A stretch of DNA of 64,000 bases from Cupriavidus sp. D39 (GTDB lineage: Bacteria > Pseudomonadota > Gammaproteobacteria > Burkholderiales > Burkholderiaceae), in assembly GCF_026627925.1 (NCBI RefSeq), contig NZ_JAPNLE010000009.1, positions 4,712,001-4,776,000 on the forward strand, in the 5' to 3' direction. Both the position numbers and the translations under genes were made by a program. The notes beneath the pieces are model-generated. The model was given only the letters and a program-made list of their open reading frames with translations, ran no database searches and was not told where the DNA came from. Shown here in pieces: positions 40,946 to 49,739 of this stretch. Numbering within the stretch: position 1 is the stretch's first letter; every line of letters begins with the position of its first letter.

Positions 40946-42047
40946 TCAGGCGGCCTTGGCGCGCCAGCGCAGGCGGTTGTCGATCAGCGTATCGCTGGCC
41001 AGCAGGAAGAACAGCAGCATGCCCTGGAACACCGAGCCAAGCGCCGAAGGCAGGCCCAGGCGCGACTGGGCCATTTCGCCGCCGATATAGAACAGCGACA
41101 TGACGATGCCGCCAAACACGGTGCCCACCGGATGCAGGCGGCCCACAAAGGCCACGATGATCGCGGTGAAGCCGTAGCCGGGCGAGATCGAGGGCAGCAG
41201 CTGGCCGATCGGGCCGGTTACCTCGAACGCGCCTGCCAGGCCGGCCGTGCCGCCGGAGATCATCAGCGCGCTCCACAGCGAGCGGCGCGCCGAGAAGCCG
41301 GCATAGCGCGCCGCCGCCGGGGCGGTGCCGCCCACCTGCAGGCGGTAGCCCGCGAAGCTGCGGAAGATGAATGCGGTCATCAGCACCACCAGCACCAGCA
41401 TCACCACAAAGCCTGCGTGCAGGCGCGAGCCCGACATCAGGTTAGGCAGCAGGAACTCGGAGGAGAACACCTTGGACTGCGGGAAGTTCATGCCGTTGGG
41501 ATCCTTCAGCGGCCCGTTGACCACGTACAGCATCAACTGCTGCGCGATATAGGTCAGCATCAGCGACACCAGGATCTCGTTGGCGTTGAACTTGTCCTTG
41601 AGCGCGGCGGTGAGCGACGCCCAGAACATGCCGCCGACCACGCCGGCCAGCGAGGCCAGCACCAGCACCACGGTGCCGTTCGACACCATTGCCCGGCACG
41701 TCGAAGTACAGCACGGTGGCGCCGGCGAAGATGCCGCCGACGATGAGCTGGCCGTCAGCGCCGATGTTCCAGATATTGGCGCGGTAGCACACCGAAAGCC
41801 CGAGCGCGCACAGCACCAGGGGCACGGTCTTGAGCAGTACCTCGCCAATGGCGCGGCGGTCCTTGAGCGGGTCGACCAGGAACACCTTGAGCGCGGCGAC
41901 CGGATCCTTGCCGAGCAGCAGGAAGAGCAGGGCGCCGAAGGCCAGCGTCAAGGCCAGCGCGATGAAGGGCGAGGCATAGGCCATGCGGCGCGAGGGCAGC
42001 CCGCGCGGTGCCAGCGATACCGGCGAACGAAGGAGGAAATCAGCCAT
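40946..42047 (-). CDS. nucleoside/purine-type ABC transporter permease 1 (one apparent frameshift)
   Basis: Partner permease of the same transporter: the N-terminal part has PFIALALTLAFGALLFLLLGKDPV, YRANIWNIGADGQLIVGGIFAG; the C-terminal part has NANEILVSLMLTYIAQQ, AARYAGFSARRSLWSALMISGGTAGLAGAFEV in parts and GYGFTAIIVAFVGRLHP. The two parts are in different frames. The shift is at CCC 41692-41694 and needs two extra bases (or one fewer) to join YFDVPG to MVSNGTVVLVLASL; with two added bases the protein is 367 residues. The start overlaps the ATPase stop by 8 bp, indicating translational coupling. Confidence 0.88.
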
Positions 42048-43628
42048 GGAACAAGGCCTCCTCTTGTTCGCGCCGCCCGCCAGGGCCACCTTCCCAAAGA
42101 CCGCTCATCCACAGGCCCACCTGCTCGCGCGTGGCGTCCTGGGTGGGGATCGACGGCGACAGCCGGCCCTTGGCGATCACGTGCAGGCGATCGCAGATGG
42201 CGAACAGTTCATCCAGCTCTTCAGACACCACCAGCAACGCGCAGCTCGTGGCCTTGAGCGCCAGCAGCTCGTTGTGGATCTGCGCCGCTGCGCCGACGTC
42301 CACGCCCCAGGTGGGCTGGGCCACGATCAGCACCTTCGGGCCGCTTTCGATCTCGCGGCCGACGATGAATTTCTGCAGGTTGCCGCCCGACAGGCTCTTG
42401 GCCAGCGCGTCAGGCCCATTTGCCTTCACGCGAAAGCGGCCGATCACGGCTTGCGCCAGGCTGGCAGCGGCCTTGGGTGAAATCATGCCGCGCCGCACAT
42501 AGGGCGCGGACTGGTGCGACAGCAGGATGTTGGCGGCCAGGCTCATGCCGGGCACGGCGCCACGGCCGAGGCGCTCCTCCGGCACGAAGGCCAGCCCGGC
42601 GCGGCGGCGCTGGCGCGCGTCCAGCTTGCCCACCGGCTTGTTATCCAGGGTGATGGCGTCGCGCGCGGCGCGCACGTCCTCGCCCGACAGCGCCGCCAGC
42701 AATTCCTGTTGGCCGTTGCCGGACACGCCGGCGATGCCAACGATTTCGCCGGCACGCAGGTCCAGCGAAATCCCGGAGAGCTCCGTCGCAAACGCATGCG
42801 CGCGCGGCAGCGAGAGTTCGCGCACCGCCAGCCGGCAGGCGCCTGGCTCGGTCTGCACGCGCGCCTCGCGCGGCGGCTCGCCGCCGATCATCAGGCGCGA
42901 CAGCGAGGCCGCGCTTTCCTGGCGCGGATCGCACACGCCGGTGACGCGGCCCATGCGCATCACGGTGGCGCTATGGCACAGCTCGCGGATCTCGTCGAGC
43001 TTGTGGCTGATGTACAGGATGCTGGTGCCTTCCGCGGCGAGCTGGCGCAGCGTGACGAAGAGCGTCTGCACCGCCTGCGGGGTCAGCACCGAGGTCGGCT
43101 CGTCCAGGATCAGCAGTTGCGGCTTGGCCAGCAACGCGCGCACGATTTCCACGCGCTGGCGCTCGCCCACCGACAAGGTGTGCACATGGCGGTTCGGCTC
43201 CAGCGGCAAGCCATAGCGCTGGGCAGTCTCACGGATCTGGTCGGCCAGCTGCTTCATATTGGTGCCCGCGTGCGGGCTGCCGGCCCCGCCTTGCTGCCCC
43301 GGGGCAGGCCAAGGGCGATGTTTTCGGTCACGGTCAGCGTATCGAACAGCGAAAAGTGCTGGAACACCATCGCGATGCCCAGGTTCCGTGCGTCGTGCGG
43401 ATTATGGATGGCGGCGGGTGCACCGTTGAAGTGCATGTCGCCGGCGTCCGGCTTGACCGCGCCAAAGATGATTTTCATCAGGGTGGACTTGCCGGCGCCG
43501 TTCTCGCCGAGCACGGCGTGGATTTCGCCGGGGGCGACGACGAGGGACACGTCGTCGTTGGCGGTCACGCCGGGGTAACGCTTGCTGATATGGGCAAGCG
43601 CCAGCCTTGGGGTTGTGCTTAAGGTCAC
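42040..43628 (-). CDS. nucleoside/purine-type ABC transporter ATP-binding protein (one apparent frameshift)
   Basis: Tandem-domain sugar/nucleoside-type ATPase (RbsA-like). Domain 1: LAHISKRYPGVTANDDVSL, Walker A GENGAGKSTLMKIIFG, then SVGERQRVEIVRAL and LLILDEPTSVLTPQAV. Domain 2: ISLDLRAGEIVGIAGVSGNGQQEL (degenerate Walker A), LSGGNLQKFIVGRE and VLIVAQPTWGVDVGAA. Frames change near CCCC 43284-43287; one extra base joins LGLPRGSKAG to AGSPHAGTNMKQLADQ. Start taken as GTG 43628; TTG 43667 is in frame upstream. Complete length about 529 residues. Confidence 0.9.
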
Positions 43629-44060
43629 TGAGGCGGCTCGGGTTGTTATGGCAGCAACGTGGATCAATGTTCGTATCAGGCAGCACCTCCTGCAGTGCGT
43701 GGGGCAGGATCGCCGTTACGCATTGCAGCAACCATCACTGGCCGGTGATGCCGTTTATTAACCTTGGATTATATAAGTGTGCGGGGTTTGGACGACCTGA
43801 TCAGGCCAGTTTTCTCGGCCCCGCAACGGATACAAGCAGGTTGCAAGTCGCATGCCGGGCGTTTCGGGCGGGGGCGCGGGCGGTTGGGCTGCCGAGGGCG
43901 GCCAGCATGGCCGATGGGCGCGAAACCGGCGGGAAATTTGCGGAAAGCGGGAGGAGCGGGGGGAGCGGGGAAGGGGAGGGAATCGGCGGCCGGGGCAGGA
44001 CGCCCCGGCCTATGCCGGAACGGGGGCGGCGCGCTGTCGCCCCCGATGGCTTGCGGCGTG
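43629..44060. other. intergenic region upstream of the ABC operon, with a G-quadruplex-like tract
   Basis: No convincing gene is present. On the minus strand there is a perfect TATAAT (43768-43773) without a clear -35 element, a weak candidate promoter for the ABC operon about 140 bp before its start. On the plus strand, bases 43949-43980 contain five G-runs of 3-6 separated by 1-6 nt. Confidence 0.5.
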
Positions 44061-44990
44061 TCAGGCGCCGTTGCTGACCGCGATCTGGTTGAAGCGGCCT
44101 TCGCGGAAATCGGCCAGGGTCTGGTAGATCTCCTCCTGGGTGTTCATCACGAACGGCCCATATTGCGCGATCGGCTCGCCCAGCGGCTTGCCCGCGATCA
44201 GCAGGAAGCGCGCATCGGCCGTGGCCGTGACGTTGACCCCGTCGGCGCCGGCGGCATTGTCCAGTACGCCCATGCGCTGCGCTTGCAGCACGGCGGCGTT
44301 GTTGCCGGTGCCGACCGCGATTTCGCCGCGATAGGTGTACAGGAAGGCGTTATGCCCTTGTGGCAGCGCTTGCGAGAAGGTCTGCCCCGCCGGCAACGAC
44401 ACGTCCAGGTAAAGCGGCTCCGTGACCGGGCGCGTGACCGCGCCAGCCACCCCGTGCGAGGCGCCCGCCAGCACGCGCACCGTGGCGCCGCCCGGCAGTG
44501 CTACCGTGGGCACGGCGGATGCCGGCAGGTCGCGGTACCAGGGCGCCGTCATCTTGTCCGCGGCGGGCAGGTTCAGCCACAACTGGAAGCCTTCCATGCG
44601 GCCGTCTTCCTGCTCGGGCATCTCCGAGTGCACCACGCCGGCGCCGGCCACCATCCATTGCGCACCGCCGTTTTCCAGCAGGCCCTCGTTGCCGGCGCTG
44701 TCGCGATGGCGCATGCGTCCGGCCAGCATGTAGGTGATGGTCTCGAAGCCGCGGTGCGGGTGGTCGGGGAAGCCGCCGATGTAGTCGTCGCGGCTATCGG
44801 TGCCGAACGCGTCCAGCATCAGGAACGGGTCCAGGCGACGCTGCAGGTTCTGCGTGAGCACGCGGGTGAGCTTGACGCCGGCGCCGTCCGAGGTGGCGAT
44901 GCCGCGCACCACGCGGTCGACCGCGCGCGAGCGCTGCACGGTTTCCGTGGCGGTGGCCGGGACGGTGGGGGCGGTAGTGCGTTGTTCCAT
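44061..44990 (-). CDS. pirin family protein
   Basis: A 309-residue bicupin of the pirin family. The N-terminal cupin has DPFLMLDAFGTDS, IGGFPDHPHRGFETITYMLAGRMRHRDS in parts (two His metal ligands in HPHRG, then E and H) and AGAGVVHSEMPE; the C-terminal pirin domain has NAFLYTYRGEIAVG and PFVMNTQEEIYQT. Some pirins have quercetinase activity; the actual role here is unknown. The ATG at 44990 has an AGGAGAT site; the longer open frame upstream looks non-coding. Confidence 0.93.
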   Translation of the reverse strand: MEQRTTAPTVPATATETVQRSRAVDRVVRGIATSDGAGVKLTRVLTQNLQRRLDPFLMLDAFGTDSRDDYIGGFPDHPHRGFETITYMLAGRMRHRDSAGNEGLLENGGAQWMVAGAGVVHSEMPEQEDGRMEGFQLWLNLPAADKMTAPWYRDLPASAVPTVALPGGATVRVLAGASHGVAGAVTRPVTEPLYLDVSLPAGQTFSQALPQGHNAFLYTYRGEIAVGTGNNAAVLQAQRMGVLDNAAGADGVNVTATADARFLLIAGKPLGEPIAQYGPFVMNTQEEIYQTLADFREGRFNQIAVSNGA

Positions 44991-45692
44991 GATCGATCTC
45001 CTGTTGGCTGGGGGTGGCGGCAATGGCGCGCGGCCCCAAAGGCCACCCTCGTAATTTAAGGGTTTCGGCCAGAACCGGTAGAGGGCATCCGGGCAAAAGA
45101 TTGTTCTGCCCATGGCACGGTCGGCCTCGCTCGCTGTGTCATTTTTGGAACAACGCGCGTGGCGCCGAGATGTCATGCGAAGTCGGATAAAGGCAGCCAG
45201 AAAGCGGCGTGAAAACGCAAGGGAAGCGTGATGATGACAAGATCGATGAAAATGGGTATAATAGCGCTCTCGTTGTCATCCGATGCCGCGTAATCATGTC
45301 GGCGTGTCGGGCAGGCAGGGCCCGGGCAGGCGTTTTCGAGTGCCGCCCCAACCCCTTGCATTCCCAAGCGTGGCACCGGCCGATTGATCCGGCGGCGCGT
45401 CGGAACCACCAAATTTGCGCTGCCACTGGCCTCCCGTTCCTGCACCTTGCAGCGGGTTGCGCCGCTCCCGGGACTCCCGCCTTTACCGGCACGGTGTCTC
45501 TTCAATTGGGTTTCCCGCTCTACAGCGTGAAACCCGGCGTCCGTCCACCGGCTCATCTGCCGGTCATGGCGGGCAAGGCAATCTAGTCAGGGCCGGCGGC
45601 CCCCATTTGCACCCGCCCGAGCCCACTTAGTTCGTCCGTCAATCCGGATGTGGCGTTTCGTGCCCACATTCGGCATGCGGACAGAGGGGAAT
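44991..45692 (+). other. 700-bp gene-poor region with a long leader for the osmoprotectant operon
   Basis: No open frame here looks coding. Apart from the strong promoter at 45234-45262, I see only short GC-rich hairpins in the stretch from the predicted transcription start (about 45269) to the permease ATG at 45693. The leader of about 420 nt is unusually long. I do not recognise a known riboswitch or small RNA in it. Confidence 0.5.
45234..45262 (+). promoter_or_regulatory. strong sigma-70-type promoter
   Basis: ATGACA (45234-45239, five of six matches to TTGACA) and a perfect TATAAT (45257-45262) with exactly 17 bp between them. It is the best promoter match I saw in the window and points toward the osmoprotectant transporter operon. 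Confidence 0.7.
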
Positions 45693-46409
45693 ATGTCCAA
45701 GCAATCCGTACAGGCGCTGGCCTGGGGATGTCTCACGCTTGCTGCGCTGGCCGGTCTGGTCACGTGGATCGGCGTGGATGCCGTCCTGCAATATCAGGAC
45801 CGCCTGTGGTACGACGTGGCCGACCACCTGCGCCTGGTGGCGTGGTCCATGGCGCTGGCGCTGGCCACCGGCATCCCGGCCGGCATCGGCCTGAGCCGGC
45901 CCTGCATGCGCCGCTGGGCCGACCGCCTGATGCAGATCTTCAATATCGGCAACACCGTGCCGTCGCTGGCGGTGCTGGCGCTGGCCCTGGCCGTGCTTGG
46001 CATCGGCGAGCGTCCCGCCATCCTGGCGCTGTGGCTGGCTTCGCTGCTGCCGATCGTGCGCAATACCTGCGAGGGCTTGCGCGGCGTCTCCCCGGCACTG
46101 ATCGAGGCCGCGCGCGGCCTTGGCATGACCGCCACGCAGCGCCTGTTCCGGGTCGAGCTGCCCAATGCGCTGCCGGTGATCCTGGCGGGCGTGCGCATCA
46201 GCCTGGTGATCAATGTCGGCACGGTGCCACTGTCCTTCCTGATCGGCGCCAACAGCCTGGGCGAATTGATTTTCCCCGGTATCTACCTGAACAACCAGCC
46301 CCTGCTGTTGCTGGGCGCCGCGGCCACCGCGCTGCTGGCACTCGCCCTCGACGGCCTGTTCGCCGCCGCCGGTTATTGCTACCTGCGCCGCCGCGGGCTG
46401 GCGCGCTAA
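45693..46409 (+). CDS. osmoprotectant (glycine betaine/choline-type) ABC transporter permease 1
   Basis: A 238-residue OsmW/OpuCB-like permease with five to six helices. The family EAA loop appears as LIEAARGLGMTATQRLFRVELPNALPVILAGVRIS in parts; NIGNTVPSLAVLALAL and LLPIVRNTCEGLRGV are typical of the OpuC/Osm branch. The ATG at 45693 was chosen because it starts just before the first helix; a GTG or ATG upstream would add charged residues. First of four genes encoding a complete transporter. Confidence 0.92.
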   Translation: MSKQSVQALAWGCLTLAALAGLVTWIGVDAVLQYQDRLWYDVADHLRLVAWSMALALATGIPAGIGLSRPCMRRWADRLMQIFNIGNTVPSLAVLALALAVLGIGERPAILALWLASLLPIVRNTCEGLRGVSPALIEAARGLGMTATQRLFRVELPNALPVILAGVRISLVINVGTVPLSFLIGANSLGELIFPGIYLNNQPLLLLGAAATALLALALDGLFAAAGYCYLRRRGLAR

Positions 46410-46446
46410 GGCACTGATGGGCGCACAGAACATGAAGGAGAACCCG

Positions 46447-47391
46447 ATGCATTTCATCACAAGCGCGCTGGCCCACGCGGGCCGCGCGGCCCGTGGCCAC
46501 GCACGCATGCTGGCGAGCGTGGCCGTGCTTGCCGCCGTGGCAGCCCTGGCGCTGCCGGCGCACGCCGACACCGTTCGCGTAGGCGGCAAGAATTTCACCG
46601 AGCAGCTGATCCTGTCGTCGATGACCACGCAGTACCTGCAGGCCAAAGGCCTCGCCACCGAGCTGACCGCGGGCCTTGGCAGCACGCTGATGCGCCAGGC
46701 GATGGAAAGCGGCCAGCTCGATGTGGTGTGGGACTACACCGGCACGGCGCTGATCGTGTTCAACAAGGTCGAGGAAAAGCTCGGCGCCGAGGAAAGCTAT
46801 GCGCGCGTCAAGATGCTCGACGCCGCGCGCGGCCTGATATGGCTCGACGCCTCCGGTATCAACAACACCTATGCGCTGGCGATGCCGAGAAAGCGCGCCG
46901 CAGCCGCTGGCGTGACCACGTTGTCGGCCTTCGCCGAGAAGATGCGCGCCGCCGGCGAGGGCACCGCCCATCCGTTCGCGGTCGACATGGAGTTTGCCGC
47001 GCGTCCCGACGGGCTGGAACCGCTCAAGACGCTCTACAAGCTGCCGTTCTCGCGCCGCGACGTGATCCAGCTCGATCCCGGCCTGGTCTACACGGCGCTG
47101 AAGAACGAGCAGGTCGAGCTGGGCCTGGTCTACACCACCGATGGCCGCGTCAAGGGCTTCGACCTGGTGCTGCTGGAAGACGACCAGCATTTCTTCCCCG
47201 CCTATAACGCGGTACCCGTGGTGCGCAAGGCAACACTGGACGCGCATCCCGAGCTCGCGGGCCTGCTCAACGCGCTGTCGGCCCAGCTCGACAACGCGGC
47301 CATGACCGAGATGAACTACAAGGTCGACATCGACCAGCAACCGGTCGACAAGGTGGCGCAGGAATTCCTGCGCGGCCACGGCCTGATCTGA
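46447..47391 (+). CDS. osmoprotectant ABC transporter substrate-binding protein
   Basis: A 314-residue periplasmic OsmF/OpuCC/YehZ-type protein. The signal peptide (residues 1-37, ends LALPAHA) is followed by DTVRVGGKNFTEQLILSSM, the family start, then LMRQAMESGQLDVVWDYTGTAL in parts and LVYTTDGRVKGFDLVLLEDD. It should bind a quaternary amine such as glycine betaine, choline or carnitine. The ATG at 46447 has an AAGGAGAA site 5 nt upstream, better than the open-frame start at 46417. Confidence 0.93.
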   Translation: MHFITSALAHAGRAARGHARMLASVAVLAAVAALALPAHADTVRVGGKNFTEQLILSSMTTQYLQAKGLATELTAGLGSTLMRQAMESGQLDVVWDYTGTALIVFNKVEEKLGAEESYARVKMLDAARGLIWLDASGINNTYALAMPRKRAAAAGVTTLSAFAEKMRAAGEGTAHPFAVDMEFAARPDGLEPLKTLYKLPFSRRDVIQLDPGLVYTALKNEQVELGLVYTTDGRVKGFDLVLLEDDQHFFPAYNAVPVVRKATLDAHPELAGLLNALSAQLDNAAMTEMNYKVDIDQQPVDKVAQEFLRGHGLI

Positions 47392-47401
47392 GGAGGGCCG
47401 C

Positions 47402-48049
47402 ATGGACTTGCTGACTTACCTCCAACACAGCTGGCCGACCCTACTCAAGCTCACCGGCCAGCACCTGGCGCTGGTGGGCTCAGCGGTGGGCCTGGCGATC
47501 GTCGTCGGCGTGCCGCTGGGCATCCTGTGCGCGCGCTTCCGCTTTCTCGCCACGCCGCTCTTGACGCTGGCCACCATCGTGCTGACCTTGCCGTCTATCG
47601 CGCTGTTCGGGCTGATGATCCCGATCTTCGCGCGCTTCGGCCACGCACTTGGCTACGTGCCGGCGGTGACCGCGGTGTTCCTCTATTCGCTGCTGCCGAT
47701 CATGCGCAATACCTGCGTAGCGCTCACCAATGTCGACGACGGCATCCAGGAAGCCGGCCGCGGCATCGGCATGACCACCTGGCAGCGCATGCGGCTGGTG
47801 GACCTGCCGCTGGCCGTGCCCGTCATCCTCGGCGGCGTGCGTACCGCCGTGGTGATGAATATCGGCGTGGCCACCATTGCCGCCATCATCGGCGCGGGTG
47901 GCCTCGGGGTGCTGATCCTGCAAGCGATCAGCCAGAGCAACATGAGCAAGCTGGCGATCGGCGCGGTGCTGGTCAGCGTGCTCGCCATCGTGGCCGATGC
48001 CTGCCTGCAGTGGTTGCAGCGGGCGCTGACACCGAAAGGAATTCGCTGA
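47402..48049 (+). CDS. osmoprotectant ABC transporter permease 2
   Basis: A 215-residue OsmY/OpuCD-like permease (LTGQHLALVGSAVGLAIVVGVPLG, LTLPSIALFGLMIP, EAGRGIGMTTWQRMRLVDLPLAVPVILGGVRTA in parts, GVATIAAIIGAGGLG). It forms the heteromeric membrane pore with the first permease. It begins 10 bp after the binding-protein stop. Confidence 0.93.
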   Translation: MDLLTYLQHSWPTLLKLTGQHLALVGSAVGLAIVVGVPLGILCARFRFLATPLLTLATIVLTLPSIALFGLMIPIFARFGHALGYVPAVTAVFLYSLLPIMRNTCVALTNVDDGIQEAGRGIGMTTWQRMRLVDLPLAVPVILGGVRTAVVMNIGVATIAAIIGAGGLGVLILQAISQSNMSKLAIGAVLVSVLAIVADACLQWLQRALTPKGIR

Positions 48050-48051
48050 AC

Positions 48052-49227
48052 ATGATTGAACTCGACCAACTCACCAAGACCTTCAAGCAAAAAGACGGCG
48101 CCGAAGTGCGCGCCGTCGATGCCGTTTCGCTCACGGTGCCCAAGGGCGAGATCTGCGTCTTCCTCGGTCCCTCGGGCTGCGGCAAGACCACCACGCTCAA
48201 GATGATCAACCGCCTGATCCAGCCCAGCTCCGGCCGGGTGCTGATCGACGGCGAGGACACCACCCGCGTGGACGAAGTCACGCTGCGCCGCAAGATCGGT
48301 TACGTGATCCAGCAGATTGGCCTGTTCCCCAACATGACCATCGAGGAGAACATCATGGTGGTGCCGGGCCTGCTGGGCTGGGACAAGAAGCGCTGCCGCG
48401 AGCGGGCGCGCGAGCTGATGTCGATGGTGCAGCTCGATCCCAACAAGATGCTCACGCGCTATCCGCGCGAACTCTCGGGCGGGCAGCAGCAGCGCATCGG
48501 CGTGATCCGCGCGCTGGCGGCGGACGCGCCCGTGCTGCTGATGGACGAGCCGTTCGGCGCGGTGGACCCGATCAACCGGGAGAGCATCCAGAACGAGTTT
48601 TTCCTGATGCAGCGCCAGCTCGGCAAGACCGTGATCATGGTCTCGCATGATATCGACGAGGCCATCAAGCTGGGCGACCGCGTGGCCGTGTTCCGTGGCG
48701 GGAAGCTGGTGCAGTTCGATCATCCCGACGCGCTGCTGGCACGTCCGGCCGACGATTTCGTGCAAGCCTTCATCGGCCACGACAACACGCTCAAGCGCCT
48801 GCTGCTGGTGCGCGCCGGCGATGCCGCCACCATGGCGCAGACCTGCAGCCCTGGCATGCCGCTGGCGCAGGCCTTCGCCATCATGGACGAGGCCGATGTG
48901 CGTCACCTGCCGGTGGTGGACGACGCGCAGCGCGCGCTGGGCTACGTCACGCGGCGCGATGCGCGCGCGGGGCAGGGCGTGTGCGCGGACGCGATGCGGC
49001 CGTTCATGGCGACCGCCGCGTTCGACGAGCACCTGCGCATCGTGCTCTCGCGCATGTACCAGCACAACACCAGCTGGCTGCCGGTGGTGGATGCCGATGG
49101 CGTCTACCTCGGCGAAGTCACGCAGGAGTCGATCGCCGACTATCTCAGCTCGGGCCGCTCGCGCGGGAACGCGCCGGTGATTCAGCCGCCGCAGGCGCCG
49201 GCTGCCATCGAGCGCGTTGCGGCGTAG
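48052..49227 (+). CDS. osmoprotectant ABC transporter ATP-binding protein with CBS domains
   Basis: A 391-residue OsmV/OpuCA/ProV-like ATPase: Walker A LGPSGCGKTTTLKMINRL (about residues 37-54), signature YPRELSGGQQQRIGVIRALA, Walker B VLLMDEPFGAVDP, switch His in VSHDIDEA. The C-terminal 120 residues carry two CBS repeats (EADVRHLPVVDDAQRALGYVTRRDA and NTSWLPVVDADGVYLGEV), which in OpuA-type transporters sense ionic strength. It begins 2 bp after the permease stop. Ends the four-gene operon. Confidence 0.94.
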   Translation: MIELDQLTKTFKQKDGAEVRAVDAVSLTVPKGEICVFLGPSGCGKTTTLKMINRLIQPSSGRVLIDGEDTTRVDEVTLRRKIGYVIQQIGLFPNMTIEENIMVVPGLLGWDKKRCRERARELMSMVQLDPNKMLTRYPRELSGGQQQRIGVIRALAADAPVLLMDEPFGAVDPINRESIQNEFFLMQRQLGKTVIMVSHDIDEAIKLGDRVAVFRGGKLVQFDHPDALLARPADDFVQAFIGHDNTLKRLLLVRAGDAATMAQTCSPGMPLAQAFAIMDEADVRHLPVVDDAQRALGYVTRRDARAGQGVCADAMRPFMATAAFDEHLRIVLSRMYQHNTSWLPVVDADGVYLGEVTQESIADYLSSGRSRGNAPVIQPPQAPAAIERVAA

Positions 49228-49253
49228 CGCATGGCAAGTGCCAGATAGAAACC

Positions 49254-49414
49254 GGGCCGGGGAGAGGGGTGGCCTAGCTAGGAGCCACTTGCAGCGAAGC
49301 CCGTGGTGTTTTTCAGCACGCAGGCGTAACGAGCGCCCGCCCTCTCCCCAGCCCCTCTCCCGCGCGCGGGAGAGGGGAGCACGACAACGCAGATCCGGCT
49401 TGGTCGGCAGGCTG
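49254..49414. repeat. intergenic repeat element, copy 1
   Basis: About 161 bp, roughly 90% identical by eye to copy 2 in the same orientation 284 bp downstream. It contains a perfect 26-bp palindrome at 49352-49377 (CCCCTCTCCCGCG and its inverse) and shared blocks such as CCCGTGGTGTTTTTCAGCAC. It lies between the osmoprotectant ATPase and the dehydrogenase gene. Confidence 0.85.
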
Positions 49415-49537
49415 AAGCTAGCACCGAAGTGACGTGCCTCAGACTGCTGATAAACCTGGTGCACAAGCCGAAGCCGCCGAACGGGCCAAAGCCGCGCGCC
49501 ATGACGACGGCTGTCTCCCTCTCCCCTCAGGGGGAGA

Positions 49538-49698
49538 GGGCCGGGGAGAGGGGTGGCTTAGCTAGGAGCAACTGAAGCGTAGCCCGTGGTGTTTTTCAGC
49601 ACGCAGGCGTAACGAGCGCCTGCCCTCTCCCCCAGCCCCTCTCCCGCGCGCGGGAGAGGGGAGCACGACAACGCAGAGCCGGCTTTGTCAGCAGCCTG
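49538..49698. repeat. intergenic repeat element, copy 2
   Basis: Second copy of the same 161-bp element in direct orientation, including the same GC palindrome. Differences from copy 1 are scattered substitutions plus one C-run length difference. Non-coding in all frames. The 123 bp between copies also hold a CTCTCCC…GGGAGAGG inverted repeat. Confidence 0.85.
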
Positions 49699-49700
49699 GG

Positions 49701-49721
49701 GCCGGAATTTCCGGCTTTTTT
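49701..49721 (+). terminator. Rho-independent terminator
   Basis: GCCGGAA, one base, TTCCGGC, then TTTTTT: compact stem with a T-run immediately after, located just before the convergent dehydrogenase stop. It would terminate transcription coming from the osmoprotectant operon. Confidence 0.8.
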
Positions 49722-49739
49722 ATCGCGGCGTATGCGAAC

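Noticed and set aside
43607..44077. 156-codon plus-strand frame upstream of pirin
   Set aside because: It starts antisense inside the ABC ATPase gene and continues through the G-rich tract; composition is Gly/Arg-rich without motifs.
45209..45586. 125-codon plus-strand frame in the leader before the osmoprotectant operon
   Set aside because: Non-ATG start upstream of the promoter's own -10 element and no coding character, so it would not be translated from that transcript.
47683..49464. 593-codon minus-strand frame across the osmoprotectant permease, ATPase and part of the repeat
   Set aside because: Antisense shadow of clear ABC transporter genes, running through non-coding repeat sequence, with no family motifs.
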